Positions 20,145 to 27,579 of a DNA stretch of 34,438 bases are shown in pieces. The notes below the pieces were generated by a model. It did no database searches. It saw nothing but the letters and a program-made list of their open reading frames with translations, and was not told the DNA's origin. Source of the stretch: Sphingopyxis sp. (lineage in GTDB: Bacteria; Pseudomonadota; Alphaproteobacteria; Sphingomonadales; Sphingomonadaceae); the NCBI GenBank assembly GCA_030655355.1, contig JAURVS010000028.1, positions 1 through 34,438 of the forward strand. Direction: 5' to 3'. Within the stretch, counting starts at the first letter, position 1. Every line of letters starts with the position of its first letter. The position numbers were made by a program, and so were the translations under genes.

Positions 20145-20226
20145 CCGTTCGCATCGAGCGCAGTCGAGATGCCCCTCGGCCTTGCGCTATCCCGATGGGT
20201 GTCTCGACTGCGCTCGACACGAACGG
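20145..20226. repeat. Imperfect palindromic intergenic repeat, sphingomonad-type 'GTTCGnnTCGAGCGCAGTCGAGA' element
   Basis: Left arm CCGTTCGCATCGAGCGCAGTCGAGATGCCCCTCGG is nearly the reverse complement of right arm CCGATGGGTGTCTCGACTGCGCTCGACACGAACGG; 15-bp core TCGAGCGCAGTCGAG pairs perfectly. Confidence 0.85.
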
Positions 20227-20248
20227 ATTAAAGGACGGTTCAAGAGAC

Positions 20249-21181
20249 ATGCGTATTCTCCTCATCCTCCTCTTCGCGCCGCTGATCGCGCTGACTTTGA
20301 TGTATTTTGTCTTTCCCGGCCGCCTTGTGGCGCTGGGGCGCGTGCTGCTCCGCCGCCGCGGCCGGACCGTGCAGAAAAGCGTTGTCGTCGATGGCCGCAC
20401 CTGGCCTTATCTGGAAGGCGGCGATCCCTCGAAACCCTTGCTCCTGCTTGTCCATGGCTTTGCCGGCGACAAGGATAACTGGTCGATGATCGCGCCCTAT
20501 CTTACGCGCGACTATCATATCATCGCGCCCGACTTACCGGGATTTGGTGAGAATGAACGGAATCCCGATCTGGCCTATGATCTGCAGGCGCAGACGGCGC
20601 GGTTGAAGGCATTTGCCGATACACTCGGCCTGCAGCGTCCGCATGTCGCGGGCAACAGCATGGGCGGCTGGATCGCGCTTCGCTACGCGATCGACTATCC
20701 CGCTTCGCTCGCCAGCCTGATCCTGCTCGACAACGCGGGCGTCAACGGCGCGAACGAGAGCGATCTTCAGAAGCAAGCGGCGAACGAGGATTATAACCCG
20801 CTGGTGATCGCCAGTCTGGAGGATGCCGATCGGCTGGTTGCGATGGTGGTGCATAAGCCGCCCTACCTGCCCGCGCGGCTGAAGCCGGTATTCTATGCCG
20901 ACGCGCTCAAATATCGCGATCAGCTGGACAGCATTTTCTGGACGATCGCGACCGAGGGCCGCGACCATCCGCTCAACGACCGGCTCGGCGAAGTGAAGGT
21001 GCCGACGTTGATCATCTGGGGTCGCCACGACCGACTGCTCGATGTGAGCTGCGTTCCAGTGCTCGAGGCGGGCATAGCCGGGAGCATATCGCATATCTTC
21101 GAGCATGTCGGGCATGTGCCCATGATCGAGGATCCGAAAGCGACCGCGACAGTGATGAAGGGCTTTCTTGCCAAGCATTGA
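20249..21181 (+). CDS. Alpha/beta hydrolase with N-terminal membrane segment
   Basis: ATG at 20249 (MRILLILLFAPLIALTLMYFVF); LLVHGFAGDKDNWSMIAPYL, VAGNSMGGWIAL, IIWGRHDRLLD, HVGHVPMIE. Confidence 0.9.
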   Translation: MRILLILLFAPLIALTLMYFVFPGRLVALGRVLLRRRGRTVQKSVVVDGRTWPYLEGGDPSKPLLLLVHGFAGDKDNWSMIAPYLTRDYHIIAPDLPGFGENERNPDLAYDLQAQTARLKAFADTLGLQRPHVAGNSMGGWIALRYAIDYPASLASLILLDNAGVNGANESDLQKQAANEDYNPLVIASLEDADRLVAMVVHKPPYLPARLKPVFYADALKYRDQLDSIFWTIATEGRDHPLNDRLGEVKVPTLIIWGRHDRLLDVSCVPVLEAGIAGSISHIFEHVGHVPMIEDPKATATVMKGFLAKH

Positions 21182-21192
21182 TTACCGCGCCA

Positions 21193-21216
21193 CTCTCCAC
21201 CGAAACAAGGGGAGAG
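21193..21216 (+). promoter_or_regulatory. Stem-loop CTCTCC(a)CC-gaaacaa-GGGGAGAG whose 3' arm covers the gpsA Shine-Dalgarno
   Basis: 8 bp of complementarity with one bulged A; the purine arm GGGGAGAG lies immediately upstream of ATG 21221. Confidence 0.4.
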
Positions 21217-21220
21217 AGAC

Positions 21221-22222
21221 ATGCGGTTGAAGGTCGGCCTGCTCGGTGGGGGCAGCTGGGGCACGACGGTGGCATCGGTGGTGTCGCGCAATGCGCCGAT
21301 CACGCTCTGGGCGCGTGATGCCGAGACGGTCGATGGCATCAACGCCGATAATGAGAACCGCAAATATCTGCCCGGGATCAAGCTGCCGACATCGCTGCGC
21401 GCCACTGCCGATCTGGCCGAGGTCGTTGCGAGCGCCGATGTGCTTGTCATGGGGGTGCCTTCGCACAGCTTTCGCGCCGTGCTCGAAGAGGCGCGCAATC
21501 ATCTCCGGCCGTGGGTTCCGGTCATCAGCCTGACCAAGGGGCTTGAGCTCGCATCGGGCAAACGGATGACCGAGTTGATCGAGGAAGTGCTGCCCGGCCA
21601 TCCGGTTGGCGTGCTGACCGGTCCCAATCTCGCGCGCGAGATCATGACGGGCCAAGCGGCGGCGAGCGTGTTGTCGATGGAGGACGAGATTGTCGTTCGC
21701 GCGCTTCAGCCGGTGTTCCATTCGGGGCTGTTCCGCGTTTACACCAACACCGATCTGCTCGGATGCGAACTGGGCGGCGTGCTCAAGAATATCATCGCGA
21801 TCGCGGTCGGCATGGGCGACGGGCTGGGGGCGGGAGACAATACGCGATCGGCATTGATGACGCGCGGGCTGTCGGAGATCACCCGGCTTGGCGTCGCGAT
21901 GGGCGGCCGGGCGGAAACCTTCGCCGGATTGACCGGCATGGGCGATCTGATCGCCACCTGCACTAGCCCCTTGTCGCGCAACCGCCATGTCGGGGTCGAA
22001 CTCGGCAAAGGGCGGCCGATCGACGAGATCATCGCGGGGATGAACATGGTCGCCGAGGGAGTGAAGAGCGCGCCGACCGTGATCGCGCTCGCCGAACGCT
22101 ATGGTCTCGACATGCCGATTGCGCGCGACGTGTTCGATGTAACGCAGGGAAAACGCAGCGCACAGGACGTGTTTCGCGGTCTGCTGCGCTCGGCAGTCGG
22201 CGACGAAGCGCACCCCGGTTGA
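21221..22222 (+). CDS. gpsA: NAD(P)+-dependent glycerol-3-phosphate dehydrogenase
   Basis: GLLGGGSWGTTVASVVS, VLTGPNLAREIM, CELGGVLKNIIAIAVGMGDGLGAGDNTRSALMTRGLSEITRLG. Confidence 0.97.
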   Translation: MRLKVGLLGGGSWGTTVASVVSRNAPITLWARDAETVDGINADNENRKYLPGIKLPTSLRATADLAEVVASADVLVMGVPSHSFRAVLEEARNHLRPWVPVISLTKGLELASGKRMTELIEEVLPGHPVGVLTGPNLAREIMTGQAAASVLSMEDEIVVRALQPVFHSGLFRVYTNTDLLGCELGGVLKNIIAIAVGMGDGLGAGDNTRSALMTRGLSEITRLGVAMGGRAETFAGLTGMGDLIATCTSPLSRNRHVGVELGKGRPIDEIIAGMNMVAEGVKSAPTVIALAERYGLDMPIARDVFDVTQGKRSAQDVFRGLLRSAVGDEAHPG

Positions 22223-22335
22223 GCGATTCCGCCGCGACCTGTGCAATTTCGGCGATTAGCGGGGAAGAAATCGGTGATCTGCTTCGTTGACTCCCCTGAC
22301 CGCTCCTCAACGAGCGGACAATCAGGAGATGGACG

Positions 22336-22671
22336 ATGAAAAAGTGGACCACCCTAGCGATATGTCTGGCTCTCCCTGCCAGTGTTTCAGCCGCCGTTCC
22401 CTATGGCTCGCAGCCGCCGGGGTTCGAGGCGCCGCACATCCGCACCGCGCCGATCGCGGGCGTCGTGAACCAGCAATGGTATAATTACAAAGCCGATATT
22501 CTGGAAGCCGAGAAGGAGTTGACGAGCGACCTTCGTCATTCGACCGACCGCGAAGACCGTTGGGACGCTTGGGACGAATGGGAGACCGAGGTGGTCGACG
22601 CCGACAAGGATTATGTGAAGGAAATGCGCAAGAAGGGCTATCGCAGCGGCCGCGTGACGGTCGGAGGTTAA
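22336..22671 (+). CDS. Small secreted/periplasmic protein of unknown function
   Basis: Signal peptide MKKWTTLAICLALPASVSA, then a short highly charged domain (DREDRWDAWDEWETEVVDADKDYVKEMRKKGY). Confidence 0.7.
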   Translation: MKKWTTLAICLALPASVSAAVPYGSQPPGFEAPHIRTAPIAGVVNQQWYNYKADILEAEKELTSDLRHSTDREDRWDAWDEWETEVVDADKDYVKEMRKKGYRSGRVTVGG

Positions 22672-22710
22672 GCTTTCTAGCGTTCCCCCGGAGCCTTGCT
22701 CTCGGTCGCA

Positions 22711-22752
22711 GGGAAGGGCGAGCGTCATGGGGCGCCCTCCCTTTCTTGTTTT
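22711..22752 (+). terminator. Rho-independent-like terminator after the small secreted protein gene
   Basis: GGG(a)AGGGCG...CGCCCTCCC stem followed by TTTCTTGTTTT; convergent intergenic position. Confidence 0.6.
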
Positions 22753-22760
22753 CCCGGTGA

Positions 22761-22785
22761 TCCCGTCCCGCAAGTGGGAGAGGGA
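22761..22785 (-). repeat. Imperfect palindrome TCCCgTCCCgcaagtGGGAgaGGGA immediately downstream of the tlpA-like stop
   Basis: Inverted TCCC-TCCC/GGGA-GGGA arms around gcaagt; possible terminator stem or copy of a dispersed palindrome. Confidence 0.45.
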
Positions 22786-23415
22786 CTAAGTGCCGCTCTC
22801 CGCCAGCAACGCCTTGGCTTCGGCGCCCTGCCAGTCGATCGCGCCGACAACGCGCCAGATTTCCTTGCCTTCCGCGTCATAATAGATGCTGGTGGGCAGC
22901 GCGCTGTTCGCATCGTCGAGCAGGCCGTGCTGCGGGTCTACGTAGGGTTGCAGCGCCTTCATCCCGGCTTTCTGAAACCAGGGGTCGACGATTTCGGCGC
23001 CCTGCAGGTCCTGTGCGACCGCAATCACCGTCATATTCGCACCATTTTTCGCCGCGAGCGCATCGAGCGTCGGCATTTCGGCGACACACGGCGCGCACCA
23101 AGTCGCCCACAGATTGACGAGCAGCGGCTTCCCGCGAAAAGACGCCAGCGTTACCGGCGCATCGTCGGGACCGCGAAAGGCGACTGTGGGTGCGGCCTTG
23201 CCTTTTTGGCTGCGGTCGAGCTGATGCTGGAAATGGCCGACGCCGCCATCCTTCGCTTGGCCCGGCGAAATATTTGCTTGGCCTTCTGCCGCTTGCCCGC
23301 CCGATTGCTTTTCCCTATCGCAGCCCGCGATTGATCCGGCCAGAAACACGGCGAGGATCGCAAGATACGGGCTTGGAACGCGGCGGATGGCGAATACTCC
23401 GGATAGCAACAGCAT
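22786..23415 (-). CDS. TlpA-like thioredoxin-fold lipoprotein
   Basis: [22 protein letters not shown] (CxxC); lipobox-like SIAGC. Most plausible start is ATG at 23415 ([32 protein letters not shown]); the track's longer ORF start is less likely. Confidence 0.85.
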   Translation of the reverse strand: MLLLSGVFAIRRVPSPYLAILAVFLAGSIAGCDREKQSGGQAAEGQANISPGQAKDGGVGHFQHQLDRSQKGKAAPTVAFRGPDDAPVTLASFRGKPLLVNLWATWCAPCVAEMPTLDALAAKNGANMTVIAVAQDLQGAEIVDPWFQKAGMKALQPYVDPQHGLLDDANSALPTSIYYDAEGKEIWRVVGAIDWQGAEAKALLAESGT

Positions 23416-24790
23416 GTGGGGCGGCCGCTTCGGTGGCGGACCTGCGGCGATCATGCAAGAGATTAACGCCTCCATCCCGGTCGACAAGCGCCTGTGGGAA
23501 GAAGATATCGCCGCCAGCCGCGCGCATGCCGCGATGCTCGGCGCCGCGGGCATCATCGGCACCGACGACGCAGTGGTGATCGACCGCGGGCTCGCGCAGA
23601 TCGCCGAAGAGTTCGCGCGCGACGGTGTTCCGGTCGACCTTGCGCTCGAGGATATTCACATGACGGTCGAGTCGCGGCTGAAGGAACTCGTCGGCGAAGC
23701 CGCGGGCCGCCTTCACACCGCGCGCTCGCGCAACGATCAGGTCGCAACCGATTTCCGCCTGTGGACGCGGACCGCGTGCGAGCGGATCGATGCCGGGCTG
23801 ACGGCAATCCAGACCGCGCTGCTCACGCGCGCTGACGAACATGCGGGCAGCATCATGCCCGGCTTCACGCATCTTCAGGTCGCGCAGCCGGTGACGCTGG
23901 GCCATCATCTTCTCGCTTATGTCGAGATGTTCGGCCGCGACCGCTCGCGCTTTGTCGATGCGCGCCGCCGCCTCAATGAATCGCCGCTCGGCGCCGCGGC
24001 GCTTGCGGGAACCGGCTTTCCCGTCGATCGCCATGCGACCGCCGCCGCGCTCGGATTCGAGCGTCCGATGGCGAACAGCATCGATGCCGTGTCCGACCGC
24101 GACTTCGCGCTCGAATTCTGCGCGTCGGCGTCGATTGCCGCGATCCATTTGTCGCGTCTTGCCGAAGAGATTGTGATCTGGGCCAGCCAGCCTTTCGGGT
24201 TCATCAGCCTGCCTGACGCCTGGTCGACCGGCAGCTCGATCATGCCGCAAAAGCGCAATCCCGATGCCGCCGAGCTGGTGCGCGGGCGCGCGGGGCTTTT
24301 GCTCGGTGCGTTCCAGCGCCTCGCGGTGATCGTGAAGGGCCTTCCGCTCACCTATTCCAAGGATCTGCAGGACGACAAGGAAACCGTGTTTGGTGCGTTC
24401 GATGCGCTCGCGCTGTCGCTCGCGGCGATGACCGGGATGGTCGAGACGCTGACGTTCCGCACCGACCGGATGCGCGCACTTGCAGCATCGGGCTATTCGA
24501 CCGCGACCGATCTGGCCGACTGGCTGGTTCGCGAGGCGGGGCTGCCGTTCCGCGACGCGCATCATGTTGTCGGATCATGCGTCAAGCGCGCCGAAGAACT
24601 GGGCGTCGAACTGTCGGCGCTGCCCGCGGCGGACGCTGCGGCGATCCACGCGGCGGTCACTCCCGAGGTGTTGGCGGCGCTTACCGTCGAAGCTTCGGTG
24701 GCAAGTCGCACCAGCTATGGCGGCACCGCGCCCGAACGGGTAAGGCAATCGATAGCCGCGGCACGCGCCGCGCTGGAAGGAACGATTTGA
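23387..24790 (+). CDS. argH: Argininosuccinate lyase
   Basis: [60 protein letters not shown]. Confidence 0.98.
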   Translation: MANTPDSNSMWGGRFGGGPAAIMQEINASIPVDKRLWEEDIAASRAHAAMLGAAGIIGTDDAVVIDRGLAQIAEEFARDGVPVDLALEDIHMTVESRLKELVGEAAGRLHTARSRNDQVATDFRLWTRTACERIDAGLTAIQTALLTRADEHAGSIMPGFTHLQVAQPVTLGHHLLAYVEMFGRDRSRFVDARRRLNESPLGAAALAGTGFPVDRHATAAALGFERPMANSIDAVSDRDFALEFCASASIAAIHLSRLAEEIVIWASQPFGFISLPDAWSTGSSIMPQKRNPDAAELVRGRAGLLLGAFQRLAVIVKGLPLTYSKDLQDDKETVFGAFDALALSLAAMTGMVETLTFRTDRMRALAASGYSTATDLADWLVREAGLPFRDAHHVVGSCVKRAEELGVELSALPAADAAAIHAAVTPEVLAALTVEASVASRTSYGGTAPERVRQSIAAARAALEGTI

Positions 24791-25041
24791 TGGCGACGAA
24801 GCGCCTCATCATAACGACGCTCGCTGCAACCGCGCTGCTTGGCGCGTGCGGTGGCAAGGAAGATCTGAAACCCGTTGCAGGCCAGCCTGCACCGGTGGTT
24901 CCCGTCGGCGCCACTCGCGCCCCGACCACGGAGGAGCTTACGACGCCTGACGCGCAGGCCCGGCCAGCGCGCAGCGACGAACTTCTCAAACGGTCCGAAC
25001 AACGCGAACCCGACGATTTTGATTTGCCGCCTCCGGGCTGA
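24790..25041 (+). CDS. Small lipoprotein, LptM/YifL-like by position (argH-x-lysA)
   Basis: ATG overlaps the arg[26 protein letters not shown] lipobox, short Pro-rich remainder; directly upstream of lysA. Confidence 0.75.
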   Translation: MATKRLIITTLAATALLGACGGKEDLKPVAGQPAPVVPVGATRAPTTEELTTPDAQARPARSDELLKRSEQREPDDFDLPPPG

Positions 25042-25056
25042 GCTTAGGACTTTCCA

Positions 25057-26316
25057 ATGAACCATTTTGAATTTCGTGACGGCGTCCTCCACGTCGAAGA
25101 CATTCCCTTGCCGCGCATCGCCGAAGAAATCGGCACGCCTGTCTATGTCTATTCGCGCGCGACGCTCGAACGCCACGCACAGGCATTCCGCGACGGGCTG
25201 AAGGATGTGCCGCGCAAGCGCCTCGCCTTCGCGATCAAGTGCAACCCCAACCTCGGCGTGCTGCGCGTCCTCGCGCGGCAGGGCTATGGCGCCGACGTCG
25301 TGTCGGGTGGCGAGCTCGAACGCGCGCTCGCTGCGGGCATGGCGCCCGAGGACATCGTCTTTTCGGGCGTCGGCAAGACGCGCGCCGAACTGGCGCAGGG
25401 GCTCGATCGCGGCATCGGCCAGTTCAACATCGAACATGAGCCTGAAGGCGTCGCGCTCGCCGAAATCGCCTTGGCTCGCGAAACCACTGCGCCTGCCGTG
25501 CTGCGGGTCAATCCTGACGTCGATGCAGGCACGCATGCGAAGATTTCGACCGGCAAGGCCGAGAATAAGTTCGGCGTCGGCATCGACGTCGCGCCCGAAA
25601 TCTTCGGCCGTCTTTCCGCGCTGCCAGGGCTCAACATGCGCGGCATCGCGGTGCATATCGGCAGCCAGCTTACCAGCCTCGCGCCGCTCGAAGCAGCGTT
25701 CGAACGGGTCGGTCTGCTCGTCGCCGAACTGCGTGCCGCAGGGCACAGCATCACCCACGTCGATCTCGGCGGCGGGCTGGGTGTGCCGTACAAGGCCGAC
25801 GACAATCCGCCGTCGCCTGCCGAATATGGCGCGATGGTCGCACGCGTAACCAAGGATTGGGACGTCACCTTGATGTTCGAGCCGGGCCGTGTGATTGCCG
25901 GGAACACGGGCGTGCTGCTGACCGAAGTGCTTTGGGTCAAGCCGGGCGCGACCAATCCGTTCGTGATCGTCGACGCCGCGATGAACGATCTGGCACGTCC
26001 CGCGCTCTATGATGCGTATCACGACTTTGTCGCGGTCAAGCCGGGCGGCGAGACGATGACGGCATCGATCGTCGGTCCGGTGTGCGAGACGGGGGACACC
26101 TTTGCGCGCGACCGCGTGACCGACAAGGTTGAGGAGGGCGATCTCGCTGTCTTCCGCACCGCAGGCGCTTATGGTGCGACGATGGCCTCGACCTACAACA
26201 GCCGCAGCCTCGTTCCCGAGGTGCTCGTCGATGGCGATCGTTATGCCGTCGTCGCCGACCGCATCACCGCTGGCACGATCATGGCCGCCGAGCGCGTGCC
26301 CGACTGGATCGACTGA
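25057..26316 (+). CDS. lysA: Diaminopimelate decarboxylase
   Basis: PVYVYSRATLERHA, FAIKCNPNLGVLRVLARQGYGADVVSGGEL, HIGSQL, DLGGGLGVPY, CETGDTFA. Confidence 0.97.
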   Translation: MNHFEFRDGVLHVEDIPLPRIAEEIGTPVYVYSRATLERHAQAFRDGLKDVPRKRLAFAIKCNPNLGVLRVLARQGYGADVVSGGELERALAAGMAPEDIVFSGVGKTRAELAQGLDRGIGQFNIEHEPEGVALAEIALARETTAPAVLRVNPDVDAGTHAKISTGKAENKFGVGIDVAPEIFGRLSALPGLNMRGIAVHIGSQLTSLAPLEAAFERVGLLVAELRAAGHSITHVDLGGGLGVPYKADDNPPSPAEYGAMVARVTKDWDVTLMFEPGRVIAGNTGVLLTEVLWVKPGATNPFVIVDAAMNDLARPALYDAYHDFVAVKPGGETMTASIVGPVCETGDTFARDRVTDKVEEGDLAVFRTAGAYGATMASTYNSRSLVPEVLVDGDRYAVVADRITAGTIMAAERVPDWID

Positions 26317-26318
26317 CC

Positions 26319-27095
26319 GTGGAGCAGCTTCCCATCTTCCTCAACCTCACCGGCCGCACGGTCGTGCTGGTCGGGGAAGGGGAGGCTGCCGAAGCCAAGG
26401 CGCGCCTTATCACGCGCGCGGGTGGACGGATTGTTTCGGCATGGGAAGCGGGCGCGATGCTCGCTTTCATCGCGCTGAGCGATGATGAGCAGGCGCGCGC
26501 TGCAGCGGCTGACCTTCGTGCGCATGGTCTGCTCGTCAATGTCGTAGACCGGCCCGATCTTTGCGACTTTACCACTCCCGCGATCGTCGACCGGGCGCCG
26601 GTGACCATCGCGGTGGGAACGGGCGGCGCGTCGGCGGGGCTGGCCAAGGCGGTGCGCCAGCGCGTCGAGACGCTGTTGCCCGCGCGGCTTGGCGCGCTGG
26701 CCACGGCCCTCCTCGCGGCGCGCGGTGAAATGAAATCGCGCTGGCCCGCCGCCGCCGACCGCCGCCGCGCGATCGATGCCGCGCTGGCGCAAGGCGGAGC
26801 GCTTGATCCACTCGATGGCGATGCGGCGGACAAGGTCGAAAGCTGGTTGGCGAGTGAAGCGGCAGTGCAGTCGGCGCGGCTCGAGACGATCCGGCTTTCC
26901 AGCGCTGACCCTGATGAGCTGACGCTCCGCGCTGCGCGGTTGCTGGGTGAGGCGGATCATATTTTTCACCCGGCGAATGTTCCCGTAGCGGTTCTCGATC
27001 GTGCGCGGGCCGATGCGGTGCGGCATGTTGCTGATTGCCTGCCGGACGATCCGCCAACGGGGTTGTCGCTCTGGGTGATTTTTGACGGCCGTTAA
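26319..27095 (+). CDS. Precorrin-2 dehydrogenase/sirohydrochlorin ferrochelatase (CysG N-terminal type) with truncated SUMT-like C-terminal tail
   Basis: MEQLPIFLNLTGRTVVLVGEGEAAEAKARLITRAGG; FTTPAIVDRAPVTIAVGTGGASAGLAKAVRQRVE; tail DPDELTLRAARLLGEADHIFH resembles the start of a CobA/SUMT domain. Confidence 0.87.
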   Translation: MEQLPIFLNLTGRTVVLVGEGEAAEAKARLITRAGGRIVSAWEAGAMLAFIALSDDEQARAAAADLRAHGLLVNVVDRPDLCDFTTPAIVDRAPVTIAVGTGGASAGLAKAVRQRVETLLPARLGALATALLAARGEMKSRWPAAADRRRAIDAALAQGGALDPLDGDAADKVESWLASEAAVQSARLETIRLSSADPDELTLRAARLLGEADHIFHPANVPVAVLDRARADAVRHVADCLPDDPPTGLSLWVIFDGR

Positions 27096-27160
27096 GATCG
27101 CCGTCGCCGTCCCATGACACTCGTGTGTTACCCGAATAAAACCCCTTGCCAAGCATGCGC

Positions 27161-27186
27161 TACAAATGTAGCACGCTACAAATGTA
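27161..27186. promoter_or_regulatory. Two tandem BlaI/MecI-type operators (TACAAATGTA x2)
   Basis: Perfect palindromes at 27161-27170 and 27177-27186, 16 bp centre to centre, each flanked GC...GC; match the TACA-N2-TGTA operator form; directly upstream of a BlaI-family gene. Confidence 0.88.
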
Positions 27187-27204
27187 GCGCATGAGGTGAG
27201 TCGC

Positions 27205-27579
27205 ATGTTATCCAGTTTGCCGCCGCGGGAACGCGAAATCGTCGATGTCCTTTATGAGCGTGGCGCCTCCACCGTGACCGAGATCGGCGAAGCGCTGTCC
27301 GACGAATTGTCGGGCTCGGCAATCCGCGCGATGCTCAAACGGCTGGAAGCCAAAGGCTTTGTCGCCCGCGAACAGTCGGACCGCGGTTTTGTCTACGCGC
27401 CGAGCGTGTCGGACAAGACGGCGCGCAAGTCGGCGCTGAGCCAGGTCGTGCGCGTCTTTTTCAACGGATCGGCGACGAGCGCGGCTGCTGCGCTGCTGGG
27501 CATGCAAGACGAGATGAGCACTGACGAACTCGACGAGCTGGAACAGATGATCGCGCGGGCGCGCGAAGGGAGAGCGTGA
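27205..27579 (+). CDS. BlaI/MecI/CopY-family transcriptional repressor
   Basis: LPPREREIVDVLYERGASTVTEIGEALSDELSGSAIRAMLKRLEAKGFVAREQSDRGFVYAPSVS; ATG at 27205 preceded by AGGTGA (the track gives a GTG at 27196). Confidence 0.93.
   Translation: MLSSLPPREREIVDVLYERGASTVTEIGEALSDELSGSAIRAMLKRLEAKGFVAREQSDRGFVYAPSVSDKTARKSALSQVVRVFFNGSATSAAAALLGMQDEMSTDELDELEQMIARAREGRA

Noticed and set aside
20195-20250. Upstream start for the second alpha/beta hydrolase (MGVSTALDTNGLKDGSRD...)
   Set aside because: That extension translates the palindromic repeat; ATG 20249 gives a proper hydrophobic N-terminus.
24715-26022. 435-aa minus-strand ORF
   Set aside because: Antisense to lysA and the small lipoprotein; artefact of codon bias.
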